Positions 1 to 9,148 are shown, counted from the stretch's first letter. The stretch: DNA of 30,804 nucleotides from Arthrobacter sp. (GCA_030146405.1 JASLBS010000003.1:1-30804); one strand, 5' to 3'. Numbers and translations are program-made. The notes: generated from the letters alone by a model not told the origin.

Positions 1-102
1 GTATGTGTGGGTGGGTCTCGTGAAGTTCCGGAACATCTGGAGCACTTTCATCATCCGTTGAAGGTCGTTGGTAAAGACGTACCTACAGCTATGGATGATG
101 GA

Positions 103-606
103 ATGTCTGTTGTGATGGCGCGCGGTGTCTTGTACGTGCACTCGGCCCCTACTGCGTTGTGCCCCCATGTCGAGTGGGCGATCGGCTCGGTGCTGGACAG
201 GCGGATCGACATGGAGTGGACGCCGCAGCCTGCCGCGCCCGGAATGTTGCGCGCCGAACTGTCGTGGATCGGACTGCAGGGTTCGGGTGCCCAGCTGGCA
301 TCAGCGCTCCGTGGGTGGGCGCACCTGCGCTACGAGGTCACCGAGGAACAGAGCGCGGGAGCGGACGGCGGCAGATGGTCGCACACCCCCGAACTCGGGA
401 TATTCCATGCCACCACGGATGTCCACGGCAACATCATGGTCACCGAGGATCGGATCCGGTACGCCTACGAGACGGGAGCCGGAGATCCAGCCGCTGTCTA
501 CCATGAGTTGTCCCTCGCTCTGGGGGAGTCATGGGACGAGGAGCTGGAACCCTTCCGCCACGCAGCCGAAGGCGCCCCCGTCCGCTGGCTGCACCAGGTC
601 GGCTGA
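103..606 (+). CDS. DUF3145 family protein
   Basis: Conserved actinobacterial protein of unknown function (DUF3145), 167 aa. The segment RGVLYVHSAPTALCPHVEWA near the N-terminus and the end GAPVRWLHQVG are typical of the family as I remember it. The frame is open upstream to position 7, but family members start close to MSVVMxRGVLY, which points to the ATG at 103. ATGs at 91 and 115 are also in frame, and none has a clear Shine-Dalgarno. There is no signal peptide or membrane segment, so it is probably cytosolic. It lies tail-to-tail with the fatty acid synthesis operon and is separated from it by a strong hairpin. The family call is firm, the start less so, and the function is unknown. Confidence 0.85.
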   Translation: MSVVMARGVLYVHSAPTALCPHVEWAIGSVLDRRIDMEWTPQPAAPGMLRAELSWIGLQGSGAQLASALRGWAHLRYEVTEEQSAGADGGRWSHTPELGIFHATTDVHGNIMVTEDRIRYAYETGAGDPAAVYHELSLALGESWDEELEPFRHAAEGAPVRWLHQVG

Positions 607-758
607 ACGCGCTCGCCCCAGCACACTGTCACTGGGCTCCCGCATCCCTCCTGGTTGACCGGCGGCACTCCCCTGACCCGGCACTGATTCATCGATCCGG
701 CACGTGCTCATCTCAACGTATCCCCGGGTAGCAACCGCGGCTGGTCGGCAGAACGCAC

Positions 759-796
759 GCGAGAGGCGCCATTCCGTTACGGATGGCGCCTCTCGC
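759..796. terminator. Bidirectional hairpin terminator between DUF3145 gene and fabF
   Basis: A perfect 14-bp stem (GCGAGAGGCGCCAT at 759-772 paired with 783-796) with a 10-base loop lies between two converging genes. It has no long T tract on either side. Its position and strength suggest it ends both transcripts. Confidence 0.8.
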
Positions 797-810
797 ATTC
801 CCCGGAGGAA

Positions 811-2046
811 CTAGACGCTGCGGAGGACGATCACCGCGTTGTGCCCGCCGAAGCCGAACGAGTTGCTGAGGGCCACGATATCGCCAGACGGAAGGTCCCG
901 CGGAGCGGTGACCACGTCGAGGGGAATGTCCGGATCCTGCTCGGTGAGGTTGATGGTGAGGGGTGCCTTCCGGTCCCGGAGGGCCAGCACGGTCATGACG
1001 GCCTCCACCGCCCCGGATGCCCCGAGAAGGTGTCCGGTCTGTGACTTCGTCGCGGAGACGGCAACCTGGTCCACGTGAGCACCGAGGGCGCTCTTGAGGG
1101 CCGTGTACTCCGGCTTGTCGCCCACCGGTGTGGAGGTGGCGTGCGCGTTGACGTGGACGACGTCGGTGGCCTGGGCGCGAGCGTCGAACAACGCGGCTTT
1201 GAGGGCTCGCGTAGCTCCCAGGCCCTCGGGGTCAGGAGCGGTGATGTGGTAGGCATCCGCTGTGACGGACGTTCCCGCGAGCTCCGCGTAGATGTGTGCG
1301 CCGCGTGCCAGGGCATGCTCCTCGGCCTCGATGACGAGTGCACCCGCGCCCTCACCCATCACGAAGCCGTCGCGGCCCATGTCGTAGGGGCGTGATGCGA
1401 GCTCCGGCTCGTCGTTGCGGCGGGAGAGTGCGTGCATGGAAGCGAAGGCCGCGATGGGCATGGGGTGGATGGCCGCTTCCGCGCCACCGCAGACGACGAC
1501 GTCCGCCTTGCCCGAGCGGATCAACTCGAGCCCCTGGTGCAGGGCTTCGGTTCCCGAGGCACAGGCCGAGACCGGGGTGTGGGCTCCTGCTCGCGCACCG
1601 AGATCGAGACTGACGGCGGCCGCGGGTCCGTTGGGCATGAGCATCGGGACCGTCATGGGAAGCACGCGCCGGGGTCCTTTCTCGCGCAGGGTGTCCCAGG
1701 CGTCGAGCAGGGTCCAGACGCCTCCGATCCCGGTGGCGAACGCCACGGCGAGGCGATCCTTGTCAAGCTCCTCGATCCCGGAGTCGCGCCATGCCTCGCG
1801 GGAAGCGACGACGGCGAACTGCGTCGAGGGATCCATGCGCTTCGCCTCGACGCGGGAGAGGACCTCCGAAGCAGGGGTAGTGATCTGCGCGGCGAAAGTC
1901 ACCGGGAGTTCGTACTTCTGCACCCAGTCGGCCTCGATGGTCCGGGCACCCGAAACACCTTTGAGGGCGTTGGCCCACATGGTGGGGACGTCCCCGCCGA
2001 TCGGGGTGGTTGCACCGAGTCCGGTGATGACGACTTTGCGTGGCAT
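811..2046 (-). CDS. fabF: Beta-ketoacyl-ACP synthase II (FabF/KasA type)
   Basis: Condensing enzyme of type II fatty acid synthesis. It extends acyl-ACP with malonyl-ACP in the cytosol. The protein is 411 aa, the normal length. The catalytic set is complete: Cys162 in VSACASGTEAL, His302 in NAHATSTPVGD, Lys334 and His339 in SATKSQTGHLLGASGAVE, plus the glycine-rich NSFGFGGHNA loop near residues 395-403. The start is the ATG at 2046 (MPRKVVITGLG), the usual family N-terminus; the open frame upstream is not family-like. It is the last gene of fasR-fabD-fabH-acpP-fabF. It follows acpP by 117 bases, which hold a stem-loop. Only one synthase of this kind is present, unlike the kasA-kasB pair of mycobacteria, and no accD follows. 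Confidence 0.96.
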   Translation of the reverse strand: MPRKVVITGLGATTPIGGDVPTMWANALKGVSGARTIEADWVQKYELPVTFAAQITTPASEVLSRVEAKRMDPSTQFAVVASREAWRDSGIEELDKDRLAVAFATGIGGVWTLLDAWDTLREKGPRRVLPMTVPMLMPNGPAAAVSLDLGARAGAHTPVSACASGTEALHQGLELIRSGKADVVVCGGAEAAIHPMPIAAFASMHALSRRNDEPELASRPYDMGRDGFVMGEGAGALVIEAEEHALARGAHIYAELAGTSVTADAYHITAPDPEGLGATRALKAALFDARAQATDVVHVNAHATSTPVGDKPEYTALKSALGAHVDQVAVSATKSQTGHLLGASGAVEAVMTVLALRDRKAPLTINLTEQDPDIPLDVVTAPRDLPSGDIVALSNSFGFGGHNAVIVLRSV

Positions 2047-2107
2047 GGTCACTCTTTCGAAGCTGGCGTGTGTGCTGACGGGCAGCAGGGAGAGGGTCTG
2101 ACGAGGG

Positions 2108-2141
2108 CGGCCGCCCACGGCGAGGACGCCGTGAGCGGCCG
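2108..2141 (-). other. Intercistronic stem-loop between acpP and fabF
   Basis: An inner 7-bp stem (CACGGCG at 2116-2122 with CGCCGTG at 2127-2133) and an outer CGGCCG pair (2108-2113 with 2136-2141) fold around a 4-base loop. No T tract follows on the minus strand. It is more likely a partial terminator or an mRNA stabiliser than a full stop. The role is inferred. Confidence 0.55.
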
Positions 2142-2163
2142 AAGCACGGGATGCGGCAGGAAC

Positions 2164-2409
2164 TTAGGCCTGGGCGCCCGCGATGAAGTTCACGGCGTCA
2201 CCGACGGTCTTCAGGTTCTTGACCTCTTCGTCGGGGATGCGGACGCCGAACTTCTCCTCGGCGTTGACCACGATGGTCATCATCGAGATGGAGTCGATGT
2301 CGAGGTCGTCGGTGAAGGACTTGTCCATCTCGACGGACTCCGGAGCGAGGCCGGTCTCCTCGTTGACGATTTCGGCCAAACCGGCCAGGATCTCTTCGTT
2401 GTTAGCCAT
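2164..2409 (-). CDS. acpP: Acyl carrier protein
   Basis: Carries growing acyl chains as thioesters on a 4'-phosphopantetheine arm during FAS-II. The protein is 81 aa and strongly acidic, as expected. The attachment serine is Ser40 in DLDIDSISMM, the actinobacterial form of the DSL motif. The helix III segment NAEEKFGVRIPDEE is also typical. The ATG at 2409 has a strong ribosome site (AAAAGGAG, then 5 bases). The gene lies between fabH and fabF and is flanked by stem-loops on both sides of its message, which fits a need for much more ACP than synthase. Confidence 0.97.
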   Translation of the reverse strand: MANNEEILAGLAEIVNEETGLAPESVEMDKSFTDDLDIDSISMMTIVVNAEEKFGVRIPDEEVKNLKTVGDAVNFIAGAQA

Positions 2410-2430
2410 GGTGGCTCCTTTTCTGTTCTT

Positions 2431-2475
2431 GCCGGCGTACCGGCGGGGATGGTCAGGCCGCTTGAAGACGGCCTG
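2431..2475 (-). other. Two stem-loops between fabH and acpP
   Basis: The 76-base gap between fabH and acpP holds GCCGG-CGTA-CCGGC (2431-2444) and CAGGCCG, 8 bases, CGGCCTG (2454-2475). Neither is followed by a T run. They could set a processed 5' end for the acpP message. This is inference from position. Confidence 0.45.
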
Positions 2476-2485
2476 GGCTTGGAAA

Positions 2486-3547
2486 CTAGGGAAGGACGAC
2501 AACCTGCGCGCCGAAGACGAGACCGGCGCCGAATCCGATCTGGAGGGCCAGCTTGCCACTGAGGGAAGGATCCTCGGTGAGCGTGCGGTGCATCGCGAGG
2601 GGTATCGACGCGGCCGAGGTGTTACCGGCATCGACGATGTCCCGGGCCACATGCACGTGGTCGGGAAGTTTCAACTGCTTCACCATCTCATCGATGATAC
2701 GGATGTTGGCCTGGTGGGGGAGGAAGACCGCGAGATCGTCCGCGGAGATGCCGGCGGCGTCGAGGGCACGCTGGGCCACCTTCGCCATCTCCCACACGGC
2801 CCAACGGAACACGGTGGGGCCGTCCTGGCGCATCGTGGGCCACAGGCCCTGCCGGTCGGCGTCGATGTCCTCCTCGCGCTCCTCATCCGAGATCACCGCA
2901 CCGATCGCGTGATCGCGGACGTCCAGGAGCGAGTGGGTCATGCGGATCGCTGCGTGCTTGCTGCCGTCCGATCCCCAGACGGACGGCCCGATGCCGGCGG
3001 TCCCGCCGGGGCCGATCACCACCGCACCCGCCCCGTCGCCGAGGAGGAACGAGATGGTGCGGTCGGAGTTGTCGATGAAATCGGACAGTTTCTCCACACC
3101 GACCACCAGCACGTACTCCGCGGTTCCCGCGTGCACCAGCGCGTCGGCCTGGGCGATGGCGTAGCAGTAGCCGGCGCAGGCGGCCGAGATGTCGTACGCC
3201 GGGGCCGGAGTGGCGCCGAGCCGGTCGGTGAGCTGTGCCGCGGCCGAGGGGGTGGCGTAGGGGTGGGTGACGGTGGCCACGAGTACGGCGCCCAGCTGGC
3301 CGGCGTCGATCCCCGCGGCGGTGAGCGCCTCACGGGATGCGGACTCGGCCATGTCGATCACGCTCACGTCGCGGGGGGCACGGTGCCGTGTCACGATGCC
3401 CGTGCGCTGCCGGATCCACTCGTCGGACGAATCGATCCACTGGCAGACGTCCTCGTTGGTGACCACGATCTCCGGTCGGTACGCGCCGACGCCGAGGATC
3501 TGCGTGTGTTCGCGGAGGGGTGCTTGCTTCATGGCGGGGATGCTCAC
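2486..3547 (-). CDS. fabH: Beta-ketoacyl-ACP synthase III
   Basis: Starts fatty acid chains by condensing an acyl-CoA with malonyl-ACP. In actinobacteria the primers are often branched. The protein is 353 aa. The Cys-His-Asn triad is present: Cys124 in DISAACAGYCYA, His278 in LPHQANIRI, Asn309 in DAGNTSAASIP. The start is the GTG at 3547, which has AGAAGGA five bases upstream. The stop of fabD overlaps this start (GTGA, 4 bases), so the two genes are probably translationally coupled. A later ATG gives MKQAPLREH, but its upstream sequence is poorer. Substrate preference cannot be read from the sequence by eye. Confidence 0.95.
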   Translation of the reverse strand: MSIPAMKQAPLREHTQILGVGAYRPEIVVTNEDVCQWIDSSDEWIRQRTGIVTRHRAPRDVSVIDMAESASREALTAAGIDAGQLGAVLVATVTHPYATPSAAAQLTDRLGATPAPAYDISAACAGYCYAIAQADALVHAGTAEYVLVVGVEKLSDFIDNSDRTISFLLGDGAGAVVIGPGGTAGIGPSVWGSDGSKHAAIRMTHSLLDVRDHAIGAVISDEEREEDIDADRQGLWPTMRQDGPTVFRWAVWEMAKVAQRALDAAGISADDLAVFLPHQANIRIIDEMVKQLKLPDHVHVARDIVDAGNTSAASIPLAMHRTLTEDPSLSGKLALQIGFGAGLVFGAQVVVLP

Positions 3548-4509
3548 TGGGGTCCTTCTGGGGTAAGGGACGGGTCGAGGGCCGTGGTCCGCGAGTGCTC
3601 CTCGATGAAGCGGCGGGCGGCGTCCAGGTCCTCGGGCGATTTTACGGCGATCGTCGCGGTTCCGCGCATCCCGCGCTTTGCCAGGCCGGTGAGCGTGCCC
3701 GCCGGTGCCAGTTCGATCATCCCGGTCACGCCCATCCCCTGCATGGACTCCATGCAGAGATCCCAGCGCACGGGTCTGGAGACCTGCGCGATCAGGCTGT
3801 CGAGGTTCCCGTCGCCGGTGGTGACGGGGTTCCCGTCGAAGTTGGAGAGCAGCGTGGCGACGGGTGCTGCGGGTGCGAGCGAAGGCCTGAGTTCCTCGAG
3901 TGCCGTGACGGCATCGGCCATGTGGCGGGTGTGAAAGGCTCCGGCCACCTTGAGGGGAATCACCCGTGCTCTCGCCGGAGGGTTGTCCGCCAGCGCCGCG
4001 AGTTGCTCGAGGGTACCTGCGGCCACCACCTGGCCCCCGCCGTTCGCGTTGGCCGGCGTCAACCCGAGTTCGGCGAGGCGACCGGAGACGTCCTCCGGAT
4101 CACCGCCGAGGACTGCGCTCATACCGGTGGGTGTGACGGCGGCGGCTTCCGCCATGGCATTCGCGCGGGCACGGACGAGGGCTACTGCATCGGATTCGGA
4201 GAGCGCTCCGGCGATCGCCGAGGCGGTCAGTTCGCCGACCGAGTGTCCCGCCACCACTGTCGCCGCCGTCGTCGGATGGTCCTCGAGCAGGAGGCGGGCG
4301 GTCACGAGACCCGCGGCGACGATGAGCGGTTGCGCGACCGCCGTGTCCTTGATGGTGTCCTCGTCGGACACCGTGCCGTGCGCCACGAGGTCGAGGCCCG
4401 CCTGGTCGCTGAGCAGTTCGAGATGGGATCGGACTCCGGGGAGGTCGAGCCAGGGACTCAGGAATCCCGGGGTCTGGGAGCCCTGTCCTGGGCAGGCAAT
4501 TGCAAGCAC
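3544..4509 (-). CDS. fabD: Malonyl-CoA:ACP transacylase
   Basis: Moves malonyl from CoA to ACP and so feeds FabH and FabF. The protein is 321 aa. The oxyanion motif GQGSQ is at residues 8-12, the nucleophile is Ser90 in AGHSVGE, Arg115 fits the malonate-carboxylate arginine, and His193 in AGAFHTRHM fits the catalytic histidine. The start is the GTG at 4509 (MLAIACPGQGSQ), with GGAAG just upstream. It follows the regulator gene by 78 bases and overlaps fabH by 4 bases. Confidence 0.95.
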   Translation of the reverse strand: MLAIACPGQGSQTPGFLSPWLDLPGVRSHLELLSDQAGLDLVAHGTVSDEDTIKDTAVAQPLIVAAGLVTARLLLEDHPTTAATVVAGHSVGELTASAIAGALSESDAVALVRARANAMAEAAAVTPTGMSAVLGGDPEDVSGRLAELGLTPANANGGGQVVAAGTLEQLAALADNPPARARVIPLKVAGAFHTRHMADAVTALEELRPSLAPAAPVATLLSNFDGNPVTTGDGNLDSLIAQVSRPVRWDLCMESMQGMGVTGMIELAPAGTLTGLAKRGMRGTATIAVKSPEDLDAARRFIEEHSRTTALDPSLTPEGPQ

Positions 4510-4587
4510 GCTTCCAGCTTTCCAAAGGTGGGGGGCTTTATCGGGTATCCGGCCGAACCAAGCTGGTTGCGCCGCTTTGTAGGAAGT

Positions 4588-5916
4588 CTACAAGCCATCA
4601 CCCAGTGGTGCAGTGGGGGCGGCATTCCTGTCCGGACGCGCTGGTCGGCCCGGCCGTCCTGCTCCTGCCGGTGGGCCGCCGTGTGCCGGCCCCGATGGCA
4701 TGGACGGCGCCGAGAGCCTACCCACGACGAGCGCCGTCTGCAGGACGTACGCCTCCCTGGGGAGGAGGGGATCCCACCCGGTGACATCGCACACCCGGCG
4801 GAGGCGGTAGCGGACGGTGTTCGCATGGACGAACAGGGCTCGGGAGGTGGCCTCGAGCGAATGGCCGAGGGTGAGGTACGCGGAGAGTGTCTGCTCCAGT
4901 CCGTTGGACGCGGCGAGCAACGGCCGGTAGATGTTCCTGACCAGTGCGCGCCGGGCGGTGTCGTCCCCGGACACCACGCGCTCCGGCCACAGATCCTCCG
5001 ACGACACGGGGCGGGGTGCATCGGGCCACGCGCGAGCAGCGGTCAGTCCCGCGAACGCGGCCTGCGCGGAACTGCTCGCCGCGACGAGGGATTCGGCTTC
5101 CGGTCCGAAGACCACCGCCCCGTCCCCGAACAGTTCACTGATGCGCGGGTAGGCCTTGTCGGCGTCGCGCACACCTCCCAGGACCAGGATGAGCCGTTCA
5201 CCCTGGATGCCCACGAGGACGTCCTCCGCGAATCGTCCCGTGACACGCCGTAGCTCGTTCAGGAAGGCCGCATTGGGTTCAGGGGGCGCACTGCCCACCA
5301 TGACCGCGATGCGGGCCTGGGACTTCCAGCCGACTGCGGCGATGCGGGAGCGCAGCGCGTCGGAGCTCTCGCCTCGGAGGATCGCGTCGACGACCAACGC
5401 CTCCAGACGCGTGTCCCAGGATCCCCTGGTCTCGGCGGCCCTGGCGTACACATCCGCTGCGGCGAAGGCGACCTCGCGTGAATAGCGCAGCACTGCCTCG
5501 CGCAGCGGCGCCTGGTCGGCTGCCGGTGCGAGGAAGGGGACATGATCCTCGACCACCTGTACCACCACACGGATGAGCTGCAGCGCCTTCTGGAGACTGA
5601 TCGAGCGGGTGAGCTCCGTCGGTGCCGTGCCGAAGACGTCACTGAGCACCCAGGCGGGAGACACCGGTTTCTGGTACCAGTTGACGAAGGACGCGATACC
5701 CTTCTGCGCCACCATGCCCAGCGCCGAGCGTTCGTCCGGACGGAGCCCGCGGTACCAGGGCAGATCCGCGTCGAGTTGTTTCAGCGTGGCCGTGGAGAGG
5801 GAGCCGATGGTGCCTCGCAGCTTCTCCACGATGGCCGGGTCCGGGAGGGAACTGCCGGCGTCGGTGGCAGCATCGGCGCTCCCGGCGCCCCCCGATGCTT
5901 CTTCCGACTGCGGCAT
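4588..5916 (-). CDS. fasR: PucR-family regulator of fatty acid synthesis (FasR-like)
   Basis: Likely DNA-binding activator of the fab operon that follows it. The protein is 442 aa. A CdaR/GGDEF-like central region (about 190-310) precedes a C-terminal PucR helix-turn-helix (about 342-402; ALFVHANTVRYRLRRV). A Pro/Gly-rich tail of about 40 residues ends the protein. A regulator of this family sits before fabD in Streptomyces (FasR) and in M. tuberculosis (Rv2242), so the role follows from established context. The start is the ATG at 5916, chosen because TATGCT lies exactly 6 bases before it, the spacing of a -10 box for a leaderless message. A GTG at 5940 is the alternative. TetR-type FasR of mycobacteria is unrelated. 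Confidence 0.88.
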   Translation of the reverse strand: MPQSEEASGGAGSADAATDAGSSLPDPAIVEKLRGTIGSLSTATLKQLDADLPWYRGLRPDERSALGMVAQKGIASFVNWYQKPVSPAWVLSDVFGTAPTELTRSISLQKALQLIRVVVQVVEDHVPFLAPAADQAPLREAVLRYSREVAFAAADVYARAAETRGSWDTRLEALVVDAILRGESSDALRSRIAAVGWKSQARIAVMVGSAPPEPNAAFLNELRRVTGRFAEDVLVGIQGERLILVLGGVRDADKAYPRISELFGDGAVVFGPEAESLVAASSSAQAAFAGLTAARAWPDAPRPVSSEDLWPERVVSGDDTARRALVRNIYRPLLAASNGLEQTLSAYLTLGHSLEATSRALFVHANTVRYRLRRVCDVTGWDPLLPREAYVLQTALVVGRLSAPSMPSGPAHGGPPAGAGRPGRPARPDRNAAPTAPLGDGL

Positions 5917-5922
5917 TCTCCG

Positions 5923-5928
5923 AGCATA
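5923..5928 (-). promoter_or_regulatory. -10 box of leaderless fasR promoter
   Basis: TATGCT fits TANNNT and ends 6 bases before the ATG at 5916, so transcription should begin at or next to the start codon. No good -35 is visible. This box favours the ATG over the upstream GTG at 5940. Confidence 0.55.
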
Positions 5929-5968
5929 CGGTCTCTCCACCGCTCGGTTCCATTTGTGGATGAGCTAC

Positions 5969-6017
5969 AAAAAGGGCGACGGCGGGAGCAGCCGTGAAGC
6001 TGCTCCCGCCGTCGCCC
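5969..6017 (-). terminator. Intrinsic terminator of aceE
   Basis: A perfect 19-bp GC-rich stem (5974-5992 with 5999-6017) and a 6-base loop are followed on the minus strand by TTTTT (5969-5973). This is a textbook rho-independent terminator. It separates aceE from the fasR-fab operon. Confidence 0.95.
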
Positions 6018-6038
6018 GACGTACGGGGTGTTCCGCTC

Positions 6039-8792
6039 CTAGGAGTCGCCCCCGGCGTTGCCCGTGGTTCCGGCGTTCACGTCGAGGAGGCGGTACTTCT
6101 CGATGGCCTCCTCGGGTGCGCCGGCATCGACCTCACCACGGCGCGCGAGCATCTCCAGGGCGCGAACGACGACGGAGTGGCTGTCGATCTTGAAGAACCG
6201 GCGCGCTGCTGCCCGCGTGTCCGAGAAGCCGAAGCCGTCGGCCCCGAGGGTCGCGAACTCGTTCGGCAGGAACTGGCGGACCTGGTCCGGGACAGCCTTC
6301 ATGTAGTCGGTGACCGCCACGATGGGGCCGGTGGCACCCTCGAGCTGCTGGGTGATGAACGGCTTGCGAGGCTCCGCCCCCGGGTTCAGGAAGGCCTCCT
6401 CCTCCGCGTCCAGGCCGTCGCGTCGGAGTTCGTTCCAGGACGTCACGGACCACACATCGGCGGAAACGCCCCAGTCGTCCGCGAGGATCTTCTGCGCTTC
6501 GAGCGCCCACGGCACAGCCACACCCGAGGCGAGGAGCTGGGTCCGAGGACCGTCCTTCTTCGCCGGCTCGAGCAGGTAGATACCCTTCAGCAGGCCCTCG
6601 ACGTCCAGCTCCTCGGGTTCCGCCGGCTGCACGAAGGGCTCGTTGTACACGGTGATGTAGTACATGACGTTCCGGAAGGACTCGGGCTTGTCCCCGATGT
6701 CCCCGTACATCCGGTTCAGCCCGTCACGCATGATGTGACCGATCTCGTACCCGAACGCGGGATCGTAGCTGATCACGGCGGGGTTGGTGGACGCGAGGAT
6801 GGGCGAGTGCCCGTCAGCGTGCTGCAGGCCCTCACCGGTCAGCGTGGTGCGCCCGGCGGTGGCTCCGATGATGAAGCCGCGTGCCATCTGGTCCGCGGCG
6901 GCCCAGATGGAGTCACCCGTGCGCTGGAACCCGAACATCGAGTAGAAGACGTAGATGGGGATCAGGGGTTCGCCCTGGGTGGCGTAAGCCGTACCCGCCG
7001 CGGTGAACGCGGCCATGGAGCCGGCCTCGTTGATACCGGCGTGGAGGATCTGGCCCTCGATGGACTCCTTGTACGCGAGGACCAGATCGCGGTCCACCGA
7101 CAGGTAGTTCTGACCGTTGGGGTTGTAGATCTTCGCGGTGGGGAAGAACGAGTCCATCCCGAAGGTCCGCGCCTCGTCGGGGATGATCGGCGTGATCCGC
7201 TTGCCGAACTCCTTGTCACGCATCAGGTCCTTGAGGATGCGCACGAAGGCCATGGTCGTGGCCGCCATCTGCTTGCCCGAACCGCGCTTGGCCGTCTCGT
7301 AGGCCTTGTCGCCCGGCAGCACGATCTCGGCGTGCTTGGTCCGGCGCTCGGGGACGGAGCCGCCGAGTTCCCGCCGTCGCTCGAGCAGGTACTTGATCTC
7401 CGGGGCATCGGCGCCCGGGTGGTAGTACGGCGGGTTGTAGAGATCGTCGTCGATCTGCTCGTCGGTCACCGGGATGCGGAGGTGGTCGCGGAAGGCCTTC
7501 AGGTCCCCGTTGGTCAGCTTCTTCATCTGGTGGGTGGCGTTGCGGCCCTCGAAGTGCGGACCCAGGCCGTAGCCCTTGACCGTCTTCGCGAGGATGACGG
7601 TGGGCTTGCCCTTGAACTCGGTGGCGGCCTTGTATGCCGCGTAAACCTTGCGGTAGTCGTGGCCCCCCCGCTTGAGGTTCCAGATCTCGGCGTCGGAGAG
7701 GTCCTCGACCATGGCCTTGGTCTCGGGGGACTTGCCGAAGAAGTGGTCGCGGACGAATCCACCGGACTCGGCCTTGTACGTCTGGTAGTCGCCGTCGGGC
7801 GTCTGGTTCATGATGTCCACCAGCGCGCCGTCCTTGTCGTTGGCGAGCAGCGAGTCCCACTCACGTCCCCACACGACCTTGATGACGTTCCAGCCCGCAC
7901 CGCGGAAGAACGCCTCGAGCTCCTGCATGATCTTGCCGTTGCCGCGCACCGGTCCGTCCAGGCGCTGCAGGTTGCAGTTGATCACGAAGTTCAGGTTGTC
8001 CAGGTTCTCGTTGGCGGCGAGCTGCAGCAGGCCGCGCGATTCCGGCTCGTCCATCTCGCCGTCGCCGAGGAAGGCCCAGACCTGCTGGTCGGAGGTGTCC
8101 TTCAGCCCGCGGTTGTGGAGGTAGCGGTTGGACTGCGCCTGGTAGATGGCGTTCATGGGGCCGATGCCCATGGAGACGGTGGGGAACTCCCAGAAGTGCG
8201 GCATGAGGCGGGGGTGCGGGTAGGAGGAGAGCGCGTGGCCCTCCTTCGACTTCTCCTGGCGGAAGCCGTTCAGGTCGTCCTCCGTGAGACGCCCCTCGAG
8301 GAAGGCCCGCGCGTACATCCCGGGGGAAGCGTGTCCCTGGAAGAACACCTGGTCACCACCACTCGGGTGGTTCTTGCCCTTGAAGAAGTGGTTGTAGCCC
8401 ACCTCGTACAGCGTCGCAGCACCGGCATAGGTGGAGATGTGACCGCCCACGCCGATCTCCGACCGCTGCGCGCGGTGCACCATGACGGCGGCGTTCCACC
8501 GCAGCCACGCCCGGTACTTACGCTCGATCTCCTCGTCGCCGGGGAACTCGGGCTCCTGGTCCACCGGGATGGTGTTCACGTAGTCCGTCGTCGTGACCAT
8601 GGGCACGCCCACGGACTGGGCGCCGGCACGCTGCAGGAGCGAGCGCATGATGTACTGCGCGCGCTCGGTGCCCTGGGTGCGAATCAGCTGGTCGAGGGAT
8701 TCGATCCACTCCGCGGTCTCCTCGGGGTCACCGTCGGCCTTGCCGATGGTCAGACCGCTCAGAATATCCGCTGTACCTTGTTCTGCAGCCAC
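6039..8792 (-). CDS. aceE: Pyruvate dehydrogenase E1 component, homodimeric type
   Basis: Decarboxylates pyruvate with thiamine diphosphate and passes the acetyl group to E2, giving acetyl-CoA. The protein is 917 aa, normal for this type. The ThDP/Mg motif begins GDGEMDEPES at about 243-252 and closes at NCNLQRLDG (about 272-280). Strong likeness to E. coli AceE is visible there and in GAGWNVIKVVWG. The start is the GTG at 8792, which has GGAGAG 7 bases upstream; a GTG at 8813 is in frame but lacks this. The leader holds a small hairpin (8811-8827). The gene is divergent from DUF3052-ahpE and is insulated from fasR by its own terminator. It supplies the substrate for the adjacent fatty acid operon. 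Confidence 0.97.
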   Translation of the reverse strand: MAAEQGTADILSGLTIGKADGDPEETAEWIESLDQLIRTQGTERAQYIMRSLLQRAGAQSVGVPMVTTTDYVNTIPVDQEPEFPGDEEIERKYRAWLRWNAAVMVHRAQRSEIGVGGHISTYAGAATLYEVGYNHFFKGKNHPSGGDQVFFQGHASPGMYARAFLEGRLTEDDLNGFRQEKSKEGHALSSYPHPRLMPHFWEFPTVSMGIGPMNAIYQAQSNRYLHNRGLKDTSDQQVWAFLGDGEMDEPESRGLLQLAANENLDNLNFVINCNLQRLDGPVRGNGKIMQELEAFFRGAGWNVIKVVWGREWDSLLANDKDGALVDIMNQTPDGDYQTYKAESGGFVRDHFFGKSPETKAMVEDLSDAEIWNLKRGGHDYRKVYAAYKAATEFKGKPTVILAKTVKGYGLGPHFEGRNATHQMKKLTNGDLKAFRDHLRIPVTDEQIDDDLYNPPYYHPGADAPEIKYLLERRRELGGSVPERRTKHAEIVLPGDKAYETAKRGSGKQMAATTMAFVRILKDLMRDKEFGKRITPIIPDEARTFGMDSFFPTAKIYNPNGQNYLSVDRDLVLAYKESIEGQILHAGINEAGSMAAFTAAGTAYATQGEPLIPIYVFYSMFGFQRTGDSIWAAADQMARGFIIGATAGRTTLTGEGLQHADGHSPILASTNPAVISYDPAFGYEIGHIMRDGLNRMYGDIGDKPESFRNVMYYITVYNEPFVQPAEPEELDVEGLLKGIYLLEPAKKDGPRTQLLASGVAVPWALEAQKILADDWGVSADVWSVTSWNELRRDGLDAEEEAFLNPGAEPRKPFITQQLEGATGPIVAVTDYMKAVPDQVRQFLPNEFATLGADGFGFSDTRAAARRFFKIDSHSVVVRALEMLARRGEVDAGAPEEAIEKYRLLDVNAGTTGNAGGDS

Positions 8793-9148
8793 GCGATATC
8801 TCTCCACTTCCACAGATCTTGTCTGTGTCGCTTAATGCCTGCGCACGGCTCGTGGGCCCACGCAGAGGTGCATGCTCAGCCGACCGGCGTTAGCACCGCG
8901 GCCATATACCGATTCACTCTATCGCCGCCACCCCTCCGATGCGTAGCGGCGAGAGGTACCCCCGGCGAATTACGCCGTGGGCTTGTCCACTCGGCAGATC
9001 ATTGCACTCGTGATGCCCGATCACCGCCGTTGTGCACCAATTCCTCCCCCTGGCTTGATGCATGGCGTATAAAGGTGTTGGCTGGTAGCAATGAACATCT
9101 CTATGCGGGCACATCAGGTGACAGTCCCGTTCTTTCAGGAGGAGCTAA
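8793..9148. promoter_or_regulatory. Divergent promoter region, aceE / DUF3052
   Basis: This 356-base gene-free gap must hold the promoters for both directions. CACAGA, 5 bases, TCTGTG (8811-8827) forms a small palindrome in the aceE leader just before its ribosome site. TATAAA at 9068-9073 resembles a -10 box for the right-hand genes but lacks a -35 at proper distance. AGGAGGAG at 9137-9144 is the DUF3052 ribosome site. I cannot place start points with confidence. Confidence 0.5.

Noticed and set aside
9068..9073. TATAAA as -10 box for DUF3052-ahpE
   Set aside because: No -35 element lies 16-18 bases upstream; TTGATG at 9055 is only 7 bases away.
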